A stretch of DNA of 64,000 bases from Flavobacterium resistens. GTDB lineage: Bacteria > Bacteroidota > Bacteroidia > Flavobacteriales > Flavobacteriaceae. Within the stretch, counting starts at the first letter, position 1, and every line of letters starts with the position of its first letter. Below are positions 36,734 to 44,697 of the stretch, in pieces. Position numbers and translations under genes: made by a program. The notes below the pieces were generated by a model, which had not been told where the DNA came from, ran no database searches, and was given only the letters and a program-made list of their open reading frames with translations. The stretch spans positions 1-64,000 of the forward strand of contig NZ_FXTA01000004.1 in the NCBI RefSeq assembly GCF_900182645.1. The letters run 5' to 3'.

Positions 36734-37111
36734 TTATTTGTTTTTTAGAGAAGCAATTTTAGTATTGATTCCGAAAGAAAAAATCCTGCTTTCTGCCTGA
36801 ATATATTGATAAACGGCCAAAGGCTTATTGTCTAAATTATAGTTTTCAGTTTTAGAAAATTCGACTAAAATATCAGCAAATTGTTCTAATTGTTCCCAAT
36901 CAAAGGAAAGACGAATCAAGAAAGTAATTAAATCTTCATTCGAAAAATCAATTAAATTTTCAAGATTTAATCCGAATTCTTTGAGTTGATTTTCAATTTC
37001 TGTTTTTTGTAAAGCATTCAAAGGATAAGGAACAAAAACAAGAGTTCGTAACGTTTTAAGAACGTTATCAATTCTGATTTTTTCTTCATCTCTTAAACCT
37101 TTGTTGAGCAT
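36734..37111 (-). CDS. Hypothetical helical protein
   Basis: 125 residues, predicted mostly helical, with no signal peptide, no membrane segment and no family I recognise. A Leu/Ile-rich pattern and acidic patches ('FSNEDLITFLIRLSFDWEQLEQFADILVEFSKTENYNLD') suggest a small soluble bundle. It ends 2 bases before the GNAT gene, within the haem run. Confidence 0.65.
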   Translation of the reverse strand: MLNKGLRDEEKIRIDNVLKTLRTLVFVPYPLNALQKTEIENQLKEFGLNLENLIDFSNEDLITFLIRLSFDWEQLEQFADILVEFSKTENYNLDNKPLAVYQYIQAESRIFSFGINTKIASLKNK

Positions 37112-37136
37112 GTTGATTTAAATTAACTCGTTTTTT

Positions 37137-37499
37137 TTATTCAAAATATACCCGATTGTCTATTGTTGACTGGATATAAATAAAGTTTATTAAAAGAATG
37201 ATCGCTGGAAGCCAGGCTAAGCCAATAAGTTTAAAATATAATGACTGTTTTTTAATTTTATTATAGTCGATGTAGCCTAAAATATAAAAAGTATACAGTA
37301 AAGGCAAAACAAATGAACCAACGGTATAAATGAATATTTCGAACATTTGCTTTTCTCCGGAAAGACTATAATGGCCAAAAATAAAAGTGCTAATTACGTT
37401 ATACCACCAGATTACAAAAACGAATAGAATGAGTATATTAAATCCAATAAAATTAGGACTTACTTCTTCAATCTTAGAAATAGTATTCTTTTGCAACAT
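37137..37499 (-). CDS. Small integral membrane protein of unknown function
   Basis: 120 residues with three hydrophobic segments (~18-37, ~52-70, ~90-108) and short charged loops. No recognised family. It lies between hemE and the helical hypothetical gene, all on the minus strand. Confidence 0.65.
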   Translation of the reverse strand: MLQKNTISKIEEVSPNFIGFNILILFVFVIWWYNVISTFIFGHYSLSGEKQMFEIFIYTVGSFVLPLLYTFYILGYIDYNKIKKQSLYFKLIGLAWLPAIILLINFIYIQSTIDNRVYFE

Positions 37500-37531
37500 A
37501 ATGATAGTATGAATTTATTCCTGATTTTAAG

Positions 37532-37589
37532 TTTTAGTATTCAGTTTTACTCAAAAACTGAATACTAAAAATTGTAAACTGAATACTAA
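37532..37589. repeat. Inverted repeat TTTTAGTATTCAGTTTT plus a third copy over the hemE stop
   Basis: TTTTAGTATTCAGTTTT (37532-37548) and its perfect complement (37554-37570) form a 17-bp stem with a 5-base loop. ACTGAATACTAA recurs at 37578-37589 and includes the hemE stop codon. Transcribed from the minus strand it could act as terminator or processing hairpin after hemE. Confidence 0.85.
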
Positions 37590-38611
37590 TTCCCGTATTC
37601 CTTCACGGCATCAATAAACGCTTTTGCGTGATCTACAGGGATATTTGGTAAAATTCCGTGACCTAAATTTACGATATATTTATCTTTTCCGAATTCGTCG
37701 ATCATTTCGTGAACCATTTTCTTGATAGTCGGAATTGGAGAAAGCAATCTTGACGGATCAAAGTTTCCTTGCAAAGTAATGTTTCCACCAGACAAATAAC
37801 GAGCATTTCTAGCTGAACAAGTCCAGTCAACTCCTAATGCAGAAGCTTTACTTTTACCCATATCGCCAAGAGCAAACCAACAACCTTTTCCGAAAACAAT
37901 AACTGGAGTAATTTCAGCTAAAACATCAACAATCTGGTTGATGTATTTCCATGAAAATTCCTGATAATCAACAGGAGAAAGCATTCCTCCCCAAGAATCA
38001 AAAATCTGAACCGCATTTACTCCCGATTTTACTTTTTCTTTTAAGTATAAAATAGTCGTATCGGTGATTTTTTGTAATAAAGTATGCGCTGCAACTGGGT
38101 TTGAAAAGCAAAATCCTTTCGCAGTATCAAAACTTTTAGAACCTTTTCCTTCAACAGCATAACAGAAAATTGTCCAAGGCGAACCTGCGAAACCAATTAA
38201 CGGAACTTCATCATTCAGCATTTCTTTAGTCAATTTCACAGCATCAAAAACATAACCTAATGTTTCATTCACATCTGGAACAAAAACTTGATTCACTTGT
38301 TCCATTGTACGAATTGGATCTGGAATAATCGGACCCAAATTATCTTTCAATTCTACATGAATTCCCATTGCGCGAGGCACTACCAAAATATCTGAGAATA
38401 AAATCGCAGCATCCGGAGCAATTCTACGGATTGGTTGAACTGTAATTTCAGCAGCTAATTCTGGAGTTTCGCAACGCGTAAAAAAATCATATTTATCACG
38501 CAGTTCTCTAAATTCAGGTAAATATCTTCCTGCCTGACGCATCATCCATACTGGCGGACGCTGAACTGTTTCTCCTTTTAATGCTTTTAAAAATAGGTCG
38601 TTTTTTAACAT
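37586..38611 (-). CDS. hemE: Uroporphyrinogen decarboxylase
   Basis: 341 residues. It removes four carboxyls of uroporphyrinogen III to give coproporphyrinogen III. Signature '[20 protein letters not shown]' near the N-terminus carries the substrate-binding Arg residues. Also '[14 protein letters not shown]' with the essential Asp, '[16 protein letters not shown]', 'FDSWGG' and '[22 protein letters not shown]'. The stop codon TAG lies inside a repeat word. Separated from hemD by a palindromic spacer. Confidence 0.98.
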   Translation of the reverse strand: MLKNDLFLKALKGETVQRPPVWMMRQAGRYLPEFRELRDKYDFFTRCETPELAAEITVQPIRRIAPDAAILFSDILVVPRAMGIHVELKDNLGPIIPDPIRTMEQVNQVFVPDVNETLGYVFDAVKLTKEMLNDEVPLIGFAGSPWTIFCYAVEGKGSKSFDTAKGFCFSNPVAAHTLLQKITDTTILYLKEKVKSGVNAVQIFDSWGGMLSPVDYQEFSWKYINQIVDVLAEITPVIVFGKGCWFALGDMGKSKASALGVDWTCSARNARYLSGGNITLQGNFDPSRLLSPIPTIKKMVHEMIDEFGKDKYIVNLGHGILPNIPVDHAKAFIDAVKEYGN

Positions 38612-38632
38612 TTTTTTCTTTGCTTTAGGCTT

Positions 38633-38698
38633 TAAGCTTTAGGCTTTAAGCTTGTTTAATTATGATTTTTTTGCTTACGGCTTACTGCCTAAAGCTTA
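38633..38698. repeat. Palindromic spacer built on TAAGCTTTAGGC words (hemD/hemE)
   Basis: The word CTTTAGGCTTTAAG occurs in tandem at 38624-38650. TAAGCTTTAGGCTTTAAGC (38633-38651) pairs with GCTTACTGCCTAAAGCTTA (38680-38698), 17 of 19 positions. Confidence 0.8.
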
Positions 38699-38708
38699 TT
38701 GCTTTGAT

Positions 38709-39374
38709 TTATTTGTATTCGTGAATTACATCTTCGATTACGTCTTCAATTGTGGGTTGATCTGCGATGATGATATTTTTTGTGATTTTTGATAAAGCTT
38801 CTGCGGTGGTTTCGCCAATGCAGAAACAGATTTGTTTGTTTATAGTATTGTCTTTCAGATAACTTTTAACTCCAGACGGACTAAAAAACAAAATCGCTTC
38901 AGGATTTGCTTTTATTTTCTGAGGCTGTAGCGTAGTTTCATAAACCTGAATTTCATTGAATTTAATTCCGTTTTCTTTTAAAGCTTCTGGCAAAGTGTCT
39001 CTTCTTAAATTTCCGCTGAAAAAAGTGTAGCTTTCATTTCCATAAATTAAAGTAATAATTTCAGCTAAATCAGAAGCGTAACCTGTGTAAGCCACAACAT
39101 TAAATCCGTTATCTGTCAATAAAGTTTTGGTTTTAAGTCCAACGCAGTACACGTTTTTCTTTTTTAGATCTTCTGATTTTGGATCTGATAAAACACTGTG
39201 AACGGCATTCTGACTTGTAAAAATCAGACTTTCGTTGAGGTCTTTTAATTCGAAAGGTTTATTTTCGGTTTTAATGAAATCGGCTTCGATTACTTCGACG
39301 CCATATTTCATTAGTTCTTGCTTATGAAGAGGAGATAATATTTTTGTAGATACTATTTGAACTGGATTTGCCAT
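38709..39374 (-). CDS. hemD: Uroporphyrinogen-III synthase
   Basis: 221 residues, two Rossmann-like halves: 'LIFTSQNAVHSVL', 'VYCVGLKTKTLLTDNGFNVV', 'FFSGNLRRDTLPEALKENGIKFNEIQVYETTL' and 'ILFFSPSGVKSYL', 'CFCIGETTAEAL'. It cyclises hydroxymethylbilane with inversion of ring D. HemD is poorly conserved, but the pattern and position directly after hemC (one-base overlap, TAATG) make the call secure. Confidence 0.94.
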   Translation of the reverse strand: MANPVQIVSTKILSPLHKQELMKYGVEVIEADFIKTENKPFELKDLNESLIFTSQNAVHSVLSDPKSEDLKKKNVYCVGLKTKTLLTDNGFNVVAYTGYASDLAEIITLIYGNESYTFFSGNLRRDTLPEALKENGIKFNEIQVYETTLQPQKIKANPEAILFFSPSGVKSYLKDNTINKQICFCIGETTAEALSKITKNIIIADQPTIEDVIEDVIHEYK

Positions 39375-40297
39375 TATTTCTTCAGAGATTCTTTAATTTT
39401 CTGCATTAATTCCGTTCCTCCATTATTCAAAATTTCCTGAGCTGAATTAAAACCTAATTTTTTCCATTCTGAAATATCAACCGTTTTGTTGATTTCCAAT
39501 TTTTGTTTTCCATCAACAGAAAGTAAAACACCTTGAAAATGCAAAGTGTCTTCATCTTCATTGTAAGTAACCAAAGCTCCAATTGGTGCTGTACAACCAC
39601 CTTCTAAAGTTCTCAAAAACTGACGCTCAATGTAAGTACAAATTTCAGTTTCAATATGATTTAATTGCGAAAGCGCATCTAAAGTATAGTTGTCATTTTC
39701 CATTGCCACAACAAGCATCGCTCCTTGAGCCGGAGCCGGAATCATCCAATCTAAATTGATATAATTTTCTGGTTTTAAATTGATTCTTTCCAAACCTGCA
39801 GCTGCAAAAACAGCTCCATCCCAATTATTGTCTTGCAATTTTTGCATACGTGTATTTACATTTCCGCGTAAATCAACTACAGTATGATTTGGGTATTTAT
39901 TGTACCAAAGTGCCTGGCGACGTAAACTTCCGGTCGCAATAGTGCTTGGATTTTCGAAATCAGGATTTCCTTTATGAACCAAAATATCTAAAACATTGGC
40001 TCTTTCTAAAACAGCTCCTTGAACAATTCCTTTTGGCAAAGCCGTTGGAACATCTTTCATAGAATGCACGGCAATATCAATATCGCCATTGATCATAGCG
40101 ATGTCAAGTGTTTTGGTAAAAATTCCAGTAATTCCTAATTCATAAAGTGGCTTATCAAGAATAATGTCGCCCTGAGATTTAACCGCAACAATTGAGGTTT
40201 TATAACCTAAGTCGTTTAGTTTTTTCTCTACAGTGTGTGCTTGCCAAAGTGCTAATTCGCTGTCACGCGTTCCTATTCTGATTGTCTTTTCTGCCAT
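39374..40297 (-). CDS. hemC: Hydroxymethylbilane synthase (porphobilinogen deaminase)
   Basis: 307 residues. 'IRIGTRDSELALWQAHTVEKKL', 'HSMKDVPTALP', 'GSLRRQALWYNKYP', 'DLRGNVNTRMQKL', and the dipyrromethane-cofactor Cys in 'LEGGCTAPIGALV' are all present. It polymerises four porphobilinogens. It overlaps hemD by one base; the gap to hemA holds a perfect 20-bp inverted repeat. Confidence 0.97.
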   Translation of the reverse strand: MAEKTIRIGTRDSELALWQAHTVEKKLNDLGYKTSIVAVKSQGDIILDKPLYELGITGIFTKTLDIAMINGDIDIAVHSMKDVPTALPKGIVQGAVLERANVLDILVHKGNPDFENPSTIATGSLRRQALWYNKYPNHTVVDLRGNVNTRMQKLQDNNWDGAVFAAAGLERINLKPENYINLDWMIPAPAQGAMLVVAMENDNYTLDALSQLNHIETEICTYIERQFLRTLEGGCTAPIGALVTYNEDEDTLHFQGVLLSVDGKQKLEINKTVDISEWKKLGFNSAQEILNNGGTELMQKIKESLKK

Positions 40298-40310
40298 GAT
40301 TTGTTTTTTG

Positions 40311-40405
40311 AACCATATAAGTTATATAAGGAAATTTAAGCAGCTTGAACTTAAAGACAACAATTAAGCGTTGTGGTTAAATGAACTTATATAACTTATA
40401 TGGTT
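40311..40405. repeat. Perfect 20-bp inverted repeat between hemA and hemC
   Basis: AACCATATAAGTTATATAAG (40311-40330) and its exact complement (40386-40405) enclose 55 bases containing a further weak hairpin (ACAAC...GTTGT). It fills the intercistronic space. Confidence 0.88.
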
Positions 40406-40416
40406 TAAAATTTTAT

Positions 40417-41667
40417 TTAAGATGCTTTTATTTTGAAGACTTTTTCGATCCATTCGATGCTTTCATCGACCATGGTATCGTCGTCTTTTAAATGGTTTGC
40501 AAAATGAGTAGTGATTTTCTGAATGATTCTATTACTGATGATTTCAGCTTGTTCTTCATTGAAATCAGCGATTTTTTTGCTTTGGAAATCCAATTCCGAA
40601 GCTTTGATCGCGTTTAGTTTTTCTTTTAAGGCGTTAATTGTTGGGGCAAATTTTCTGCCTTTCATCCAAATAACAAATTCTTCTTTGATTTCTTCAATAA
40701 TTGCTTCAGCCGCAGGAATGTGTAATTTTCTGTTTTCCAACGTTTCATCCGTCAATTGAGACAAATAATCCATGTGAATCAACGTTACACCTTCTAATTC
40801 CTCAACGTTTTCATGAACGTTTTTCGGAATAGATAAATCCAGAATCAACAAAGGTTTTTTAAGATTCAATATTGCTTTGTCAACCGTTGGATTTTGAGCG
40901 CCGGTTGCCACAACAACAACATCGGCTTTTTGAAGTTCTAAATGTAATTCAGAATAATCTTTAACAATCAGATTTAATTTTCCGGCCAATTTCTCCGCTT
41001 TGTCTTTCGTTCTGTTGATTAAAGTAATGTGTTCGTTTTTAGTGTGTTTTACTAAATTCTCACACGTATTTCTTCCGATTTTTCCAGTTCCAAAAAGTAA
41101 AATGTTTTTATTGCTGATATCTTCAACATTCTTCAAAATATATTGTACCGATGCAAAAGAAACCGAAGTAGCACCAGAACTAATTTCTGTTTCCGTTTTA
41201 ATTCTTTTGCTCGCCTGAATTACCGCATTCACTAATCTTTCCAGAAAAGCATTCGCCAAACCTAAAGATTTTGAATGGATAAAAGACGTTTTAATTTGGG
41301 ATATAATTTCGAAATCACCTAAAATCTGACTGTCTAAACCAGTTCCTACACGAAATAAGTGATTGATTGCTTCCTGATTTTTGTAAACGAAACCAACTCT
41401 TTGAAAAGCATCAACAGAGCCGTTGCTATTATCGCAAATCAATTTTATTAATTGAAATGGATGTTCTGCAAAACCGTAGATTTCGGTTCTGTTGCAGGTT
41501 GAAGTAACTAATAAACTTTCTATTCCTTCGTTTTTAGCTTGTTCCAGTAAACGAGTCTTCGCAACTGCATCCAAACTAAATTGACCTCTGACCTCAGCAT
41601 CAGCTTTTTTATAACTCAGACCAACTGAGTAAAAATAAAGGTGTTTCGGTACGTTATTGTTTTCCAT
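40417..41667 (-). CDS. hemA: Glutamyl-tRNA reductase
   Basis: 416 residues from the ATG at 41667. It reduces glutamyl-tRNA to glutamate-1-semialdehyde, the first step of the C5 haem route. Catalytic Cys in 'LLVTSTCNRTEIYGF', 'GLDSQILGDFEIISQIK', NADPH-binding 'NILLFGTGKIGRNTCENLVKH', 'LINRTKDKAEKLA' and the C-terminal dimerisation region. An upstream in-frame TTG is part of a -7 element (41692-41699) and is rejected. First gene of the long minus-strand haem run. Confidence 0.96.
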   Translation of the reverse strand: MENNNVPKHLYFYSVGLSYKKADAEVRGQFSLDAVAKTRLLEQAKNEGIESLLVTSTCNRTEIYGFAEHPFQLIKLICDNSNGSVDAFQRVGFVYKNQEAINHLFRVGTGLDSQILGDFEIISQIKTSFIHSKSLGLANAFLERLVNAVIQASKRIKTETEISSGATSVSFASVQYILKNVEDISNKNILLFGTGKIGRNTCENLVKHTKNEHITLINRTKDKAEKLAGKLNLIVKDYSELHLELQKADVVVVATGAQNPTVDKAILNLKKPLLILDLSIPKNVHENVEELEGVTLIHMDYLSQLTDETLENRKLHIPAAEAIIEEIKEEFVIWMKGRKFAPTINALKEKLNAIKASELDFQSKKIADFNEEQAEIISNRIIQKITTHFANHLKDDDTMVDESIEWIEKVFKIKAS

Positions 41668-41691
41668 AAATTCACTTTCATAAAAGTGCAA

Positions 41692-41699
41692 CAAAATTA
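41692..41699 (-). promoter_or_regulatory. -7 element of hemA promoter (TAATTTTG)
   Basis: TAnnTTTG on the minus strand, 24 bases upstream of the chosen ATG. It is followed at once by GTTGC, a half of the GCAAC-N3-GTTGC motif seen at 23529 and 52730, with no second half. Confidence 0.55.
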
Positions 41700-41793
41700 T
41701 TACTATACCATCGATAAAAATAACGCTAAAAGTACTTTTTATGTCGCTGTATGTTTTTTTGAACCTAAATAGGTGTTTTTGAGTAAAAAGGAC

Positions 41794-41801
41794 TATTTTT
41801 G
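41794..41801 (+). promoter_or_regulatory. -7 element (TATTTTTG) upstream of AraC-type regulator gene
   Basis: TAnnTTTG match, leaving a ~90-base leader. A small palindrome ACCTA-AA-TAGGT (41763-41774) lies 20 bases upstream, in the divergent hemA/regulator space. Confidence 0.5.
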
Positions 41802-41894
41802 TAGCAAAATCAACTCATTTCAAGTGATTAGTTTAGAGTGATTCTAAATAACATTTCGCGTTAGTTTTGATTTTAGTTTAAAAAAAATATCGCT

Positions 41895-42767
41895 ATGAGT
41901 TCTCAAGAAGTTATAAAAATTGAAGACGACTTTACGCTGATCCGTTTTCAAAATGACAGTTTAGAGCCATTTTATGCGCAGCATGAAATAGGTACTGGTC
42001 TGATACAGTTCCACTTCGGGATAAAAGGCAATGCTAAATTTTTGTTCAATCAAGGTTCTTATGCTTTGGATTTGAAGGAAGAAAAATCACTGCTTTTATA
42101 CAATCCGCAGAAAGAATTACCGCTTAATTTAGAATTGGCTCCAAACTCGTGGGTGATTTCGGTAATTGTTTCCATCAAAAAATTTCACGCGTTGTTTTCT
42201 GCTGAAGCCGATTATATTACGTTTTTAAGTCCTGATAATAAGGACAAAAAGTATTATAACGAAGGAAATATAAGTCCGTCAATGGCGATTGTTTTGAGTC
42301 AGTTGTTTCATTATAATCTTCATCCATCTATAAAAAACCTTTATTATAAAGGAAAAGGATACGAATTATTGAGTTTGTATTTTAATAGAACCGAAGATCC
42401 AAATGCAGAACAATGTCCGTTTTTGATTGATGAAGACAACGTTCTAAAAATACGAAGAGCAAAAGAAATCATTATCGCCAATATGGCCGAACCACCGGGA
42501 TTACAAGAACTGGCTGATGAAATTGGTTTGAATTTGAAGAAACTTAAAATGGGTTTCAAACAAATTTACGGAGATACGGTTTACGGTTTCCTTTTTGATT
42601 ACAAAATGGATTTCGCCCGAAAACTATTAGACAGCGGTTCGTATAATGTAAATGAGGTTGGACTTAAAATAGGTTATAGCACGGGAAGTCATTTTATAGC
42701 AGCATTCAAGAAAAAGTTCGCGACAACTCCAAAGAAGTATTTAATGTCGATTAATGCGAATGTGTAA
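41895..42767 (+). CDS. AraC family transcriptional regulator
   Basis: 290 residues. The N-terminal ~170 residues form a ligand-sensing domain of no certain type. The C-terminal AraC DNA-binding domain has two HTH units: 'KIRRAKEIIIANMAEPPGLQELADEIGLNLKKLKMGFKQIYGDTVYGFLFDYKMDFARKLL' and 'NVNEVGLKIGYSTGSHFIAAFKKKFATTPKKYL'. It is divergent from hemA and upstream of hemH, so control of haem or iron genes is a reasonable inference, in the manner of PchR-like regulators. Confidence 0.9.
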   Translation: MSSQEVIKIEDDFTLIRFQNDSLEPFYAQHEIGTGLIQFHFGIKGNAKFLFNQGSYALDLKEEKSLLLYNPQKELPLNLELAPNSWVISVIVSIKKFHALFSAEADYITFLSPDNKDKKYYNEGNISPSMAIVLSQLFHYNLHPSIKNLYYKGKGYELLSLYFNRTEDPNAEQCPFLIDEDNVLKIRRAKEIIIANMAEPPGLQELADEIGLNLKKLKMGFKQIYGDTVYGFLFDYKMDFARKLLDSGSYNVNEVGLKIGYSTGSHFIAAFKKKFATTPKKYLMSINANV

Positions 42768-42787
42768 TTTTTTTTTAGCCACGACCC

Positions 42788-42869
42788 GAGCGACAGCGAA
42801 CAGGCGAAGCAATTCACGAATTTAATCTGCTTAAATCTGTGTAAATCTGCGTGAAAAATTTCACGAATT
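42788..42869. repeat. Mosaic intergenic repeat (GAGCGAYAGCG module plus AATCTG words)
   Basis: A 25-base module at 42788-42812 (GAGCGACAGCGAACAGGCG...) recurs with one change at 56600-56624. It is followed by the direct repeat TTCACGAATT (42813-42822 and 42860-42869) around tandem AAATCTG words. Confidence 0.75.
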
Positions 42870-42943
42870 ATCCAAATCGATTTTAAATATTCTACAATAA
42901 TTAAAAAGTAATAATTATCATATTTCGAATAAAGTACAGCGTT

Positions 42944-42951
42944 TACTTTTG
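42944..42951 (+). promoter_or_regulatory. -7 element of hemH promoter (TACTTTTG)
   Basis: TAnnTTTG match, 63 bases before the hemH ATG, downstream of the mosaic repeat. Confidence 0.5.
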
Positions 42952-43014
42952 ACGAAATTTTTAAAAACAAATAAAAAGCTTAAAGTCTAGCACTTAAAGC
43001 CAAAAGCAAAAAAC

Positions 43015-44028
43015 ATGAAAGGCGTATTATTAGTAAATCTTGGGTCTCCAGAAAGTCCAACTCCAAAAGATGTAAAACCTTATTTAGACGAATTTTTAAT
43101 GGATAAATACGTGATCGACGTTCCGTATTTATTGAGAGCATTATTAGTTCGTGGAATTATTTTAAGAAAAAGACCAGAAGAATCGGCGCACGCTTACGCA
43201 AAAATTTGGTGGGATGAAGGTTCTCCTTTAGTAGTATTGTCTGAAAGAATGCAGAAAAAGGTTCAGCCTCTTGTAAATGTTCCAGTTTCTTTAGCGATGC
43301 GTTACGGAAGCATGACAATAGAAAAAGGACTTCAGGAATTAAGTGATAAAGGAGTTACAGACGTAATGCTTTTTCCTTTGTATCCGCAATATGCAATGGC
43401 TTCAACTTTAACTATTTTAGTAAAGGCCGAAGAAATTCGCAAGAAGAAATTCCCTCACATGAAATTTAAAGATGTTCCGGCATTTTACAATAAACCGGAT
43501 TACATCAAAAACTTAGCCGATTCCATTCAGAAACATTTAATTGGTTTTGATTACGATCATTTATTGTTTTCTTACCACGGAATTCCAGAACGTCATATTC
43601 GCAAAACCGATGTGACTAAATCGCATTGTAAAATTGACGGATCTTGCTGCAACACGCCTTCGCCAGCGCATGATTTTTGTTATCGTCACCAATGTTACGA
43701 AACAACAAGACAAGTTGTGAAATTATTGGGACTTCCTGAAGATAAATACAGTCTGACATTTCAATCGCGTTTAGCGGGAGACAAATGGTTAGAACCTTAT
43801 ACAGATGTTGAAATTGATAACATGCCTGCAAAAGGAATCAAGAAATTAGCAGTTGTAACACCAGCTTTCGTTTCAGATTGTTTAGAAACTTTAGAAGAAA
43901 TCGCCATGCGCGCCAAAGAAGATTTTGAAGCAAAAGGTGGCGAAGAGTTCTTGGCAATTCCATGTTTGAATGATGATGATGAATGGTGCCAGACGGTTTC
44001 TAACTGGATTAACGATTGGGCTAAATAG
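43015..44028 (+). CDS. hemH: Ferrochelatase with internal Cys cluster
   Basis: 337 residues. It inserts Fe(II) into protoporphyrin IX. Motifs: 'GVLLVNLGSPESPTPKDVKPYLDEFLMD', catalytic His in 'LLFSYHGIPERH', 'LTFQSRLAGDKWLEPYTD' and 'VVTPAFVSDCLETLEEI'. An insertion in the middle, 'SHCKIDGSCCNTPSPAHDFC' then 'YRHQC', supplies Cys205, 211, 212, 222 and 227. These could ligate a [2Fe-2S] cluster as in other bacterial ferrochelatases with internal cysteines. hemJ follows after 33 bases. Confidence 0.96.
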   Translation: MKGVLLVNLGSPESPTPKDVKPYLDEFLMDKYVIDVPYLLRALLVRGIILRKRPEESAHAYAKIWWDEGSPLVVLSERMQKKVQPLVNVPVSLAMRYGSMTIEKGLQELSDKGVTDVMLFPLYPQYAMASTLTILVKAEEIRKKKFPHMKFKDVPAFYNKPDYIKNLADSIQKHLIGFDYDHLLFSYHGIPERHIRKTDVTKSHCKIDGSCCNTPSPAHDFCYRHQCYETTRQVVKLLGLPEDKYSLTFQSRLAGDKWLEPYTDVEIDNMPAKGIKKLAVVTPAFVSDCLETLEEIAMRAKEDFEAKGGEEFLAIPCLNDDDEWCQTVSNWINDWAK

Positions 44029-44061
44029 AAGAAAGAGGCAAGAGTAAAGAAAAAAGACTTT

Positions 44062-44610
44062 ATGGAATATTATAACTATCTAAAATCACTGCACTTAATT
44101 TTTGTAATCACTTGGTTTGCGGGTTTGTTTTATATTGTGCGTTTGTTTGTGTACCAAATTGAAGCGAATGAGAAACCTTCACCAGAAAAAGAAATTCTTC
44201 AGGCGCAATACAAAATAATGGCCTACCGTTTGTGGTACATTATTACGTGGCCGTCGGCAGTTTTGGCGAGTATTTTTGCTTTTTGGATGCTGTTTTTTAC
44301 AGACGCTGGTCATATTTGGATTAAAATGCCGTGGATGCATGTAAAATTGTGTTTCGTTTTTCTTTTATATTTATATCACGGAAAATGCCATCAGATTTTT
44401 AAACAATTGCAAAATGATGAGGTAAAATATTCCAATAATTTTATGCGTTTGTGGAATGAAGGTGCAACGATTATTTTATTTGCCGTTGTCTTTTTAGTAG
44501 TTTTAAAAAGCGCCATCAATTGGATTTTCGGCGTAATCGGAATTATATTGTTTTCGGTTTTAATAATGCTGGGATTCCGATTTTACAAGAGAATTAGAGA
44601 GAGAAAATAG
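44062..44610 (+). CDS. hemJ: HemJ-type protoporphyrinogen IX oxidase
   Basis: 182 residues, four to five membrane helices. 'YNYLKSLHLIFVITWFAGLFYIVRLFVYQIEA' carries the conserved His of the HemJ family, and 'MPWMHVKLCFVFLLYLYHG' the conserved Lys. The family is sometimes labelled CopD. It oxidises protoporphyrinogen IX to protoporphyrin IX, the step between HemF and HemH, and its position after hemH fits. No hemG or hemY is seen in the window. The stop codon is in the left arm of an inverted repeat. Confidence 0.9.
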   Translation: MEYYNYLKSLHLIFVITWFAGLFYIVRLFVYQIEANEKPSPEKEILQAQYKIMAYRLWYIITWPSAVLASIFAFWMLFFTDAGHIWIKMPWMHVKLCFVFLLYLYHGKCHQIFKQLQNDEVKYSNNFMRLWNEGATIILFAVVFLVVLKSAINWIFGVIGIILFSVLIMLGFRFYKRIRERK

Positions 44611-44690
44611 TTATGAGTTTTGAGTTATGAATTATGAGTTGTAAGTTTATGACACATAACACATAATTCATAACTCATAATTTATAACTA
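44608..44690. repeat. Long imperfect palindrome of TTATGAGTT words after hemJ
   Basis: Left arm 44608-44646 consists of repeated (T)TATGARTT words and begins at the hemJ stop codon. The right arm 44652-44690 is its complement over about 32 of 39 positions. Confidence 0.85.
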
Positions 44691-44697
44691 AAAAAAC

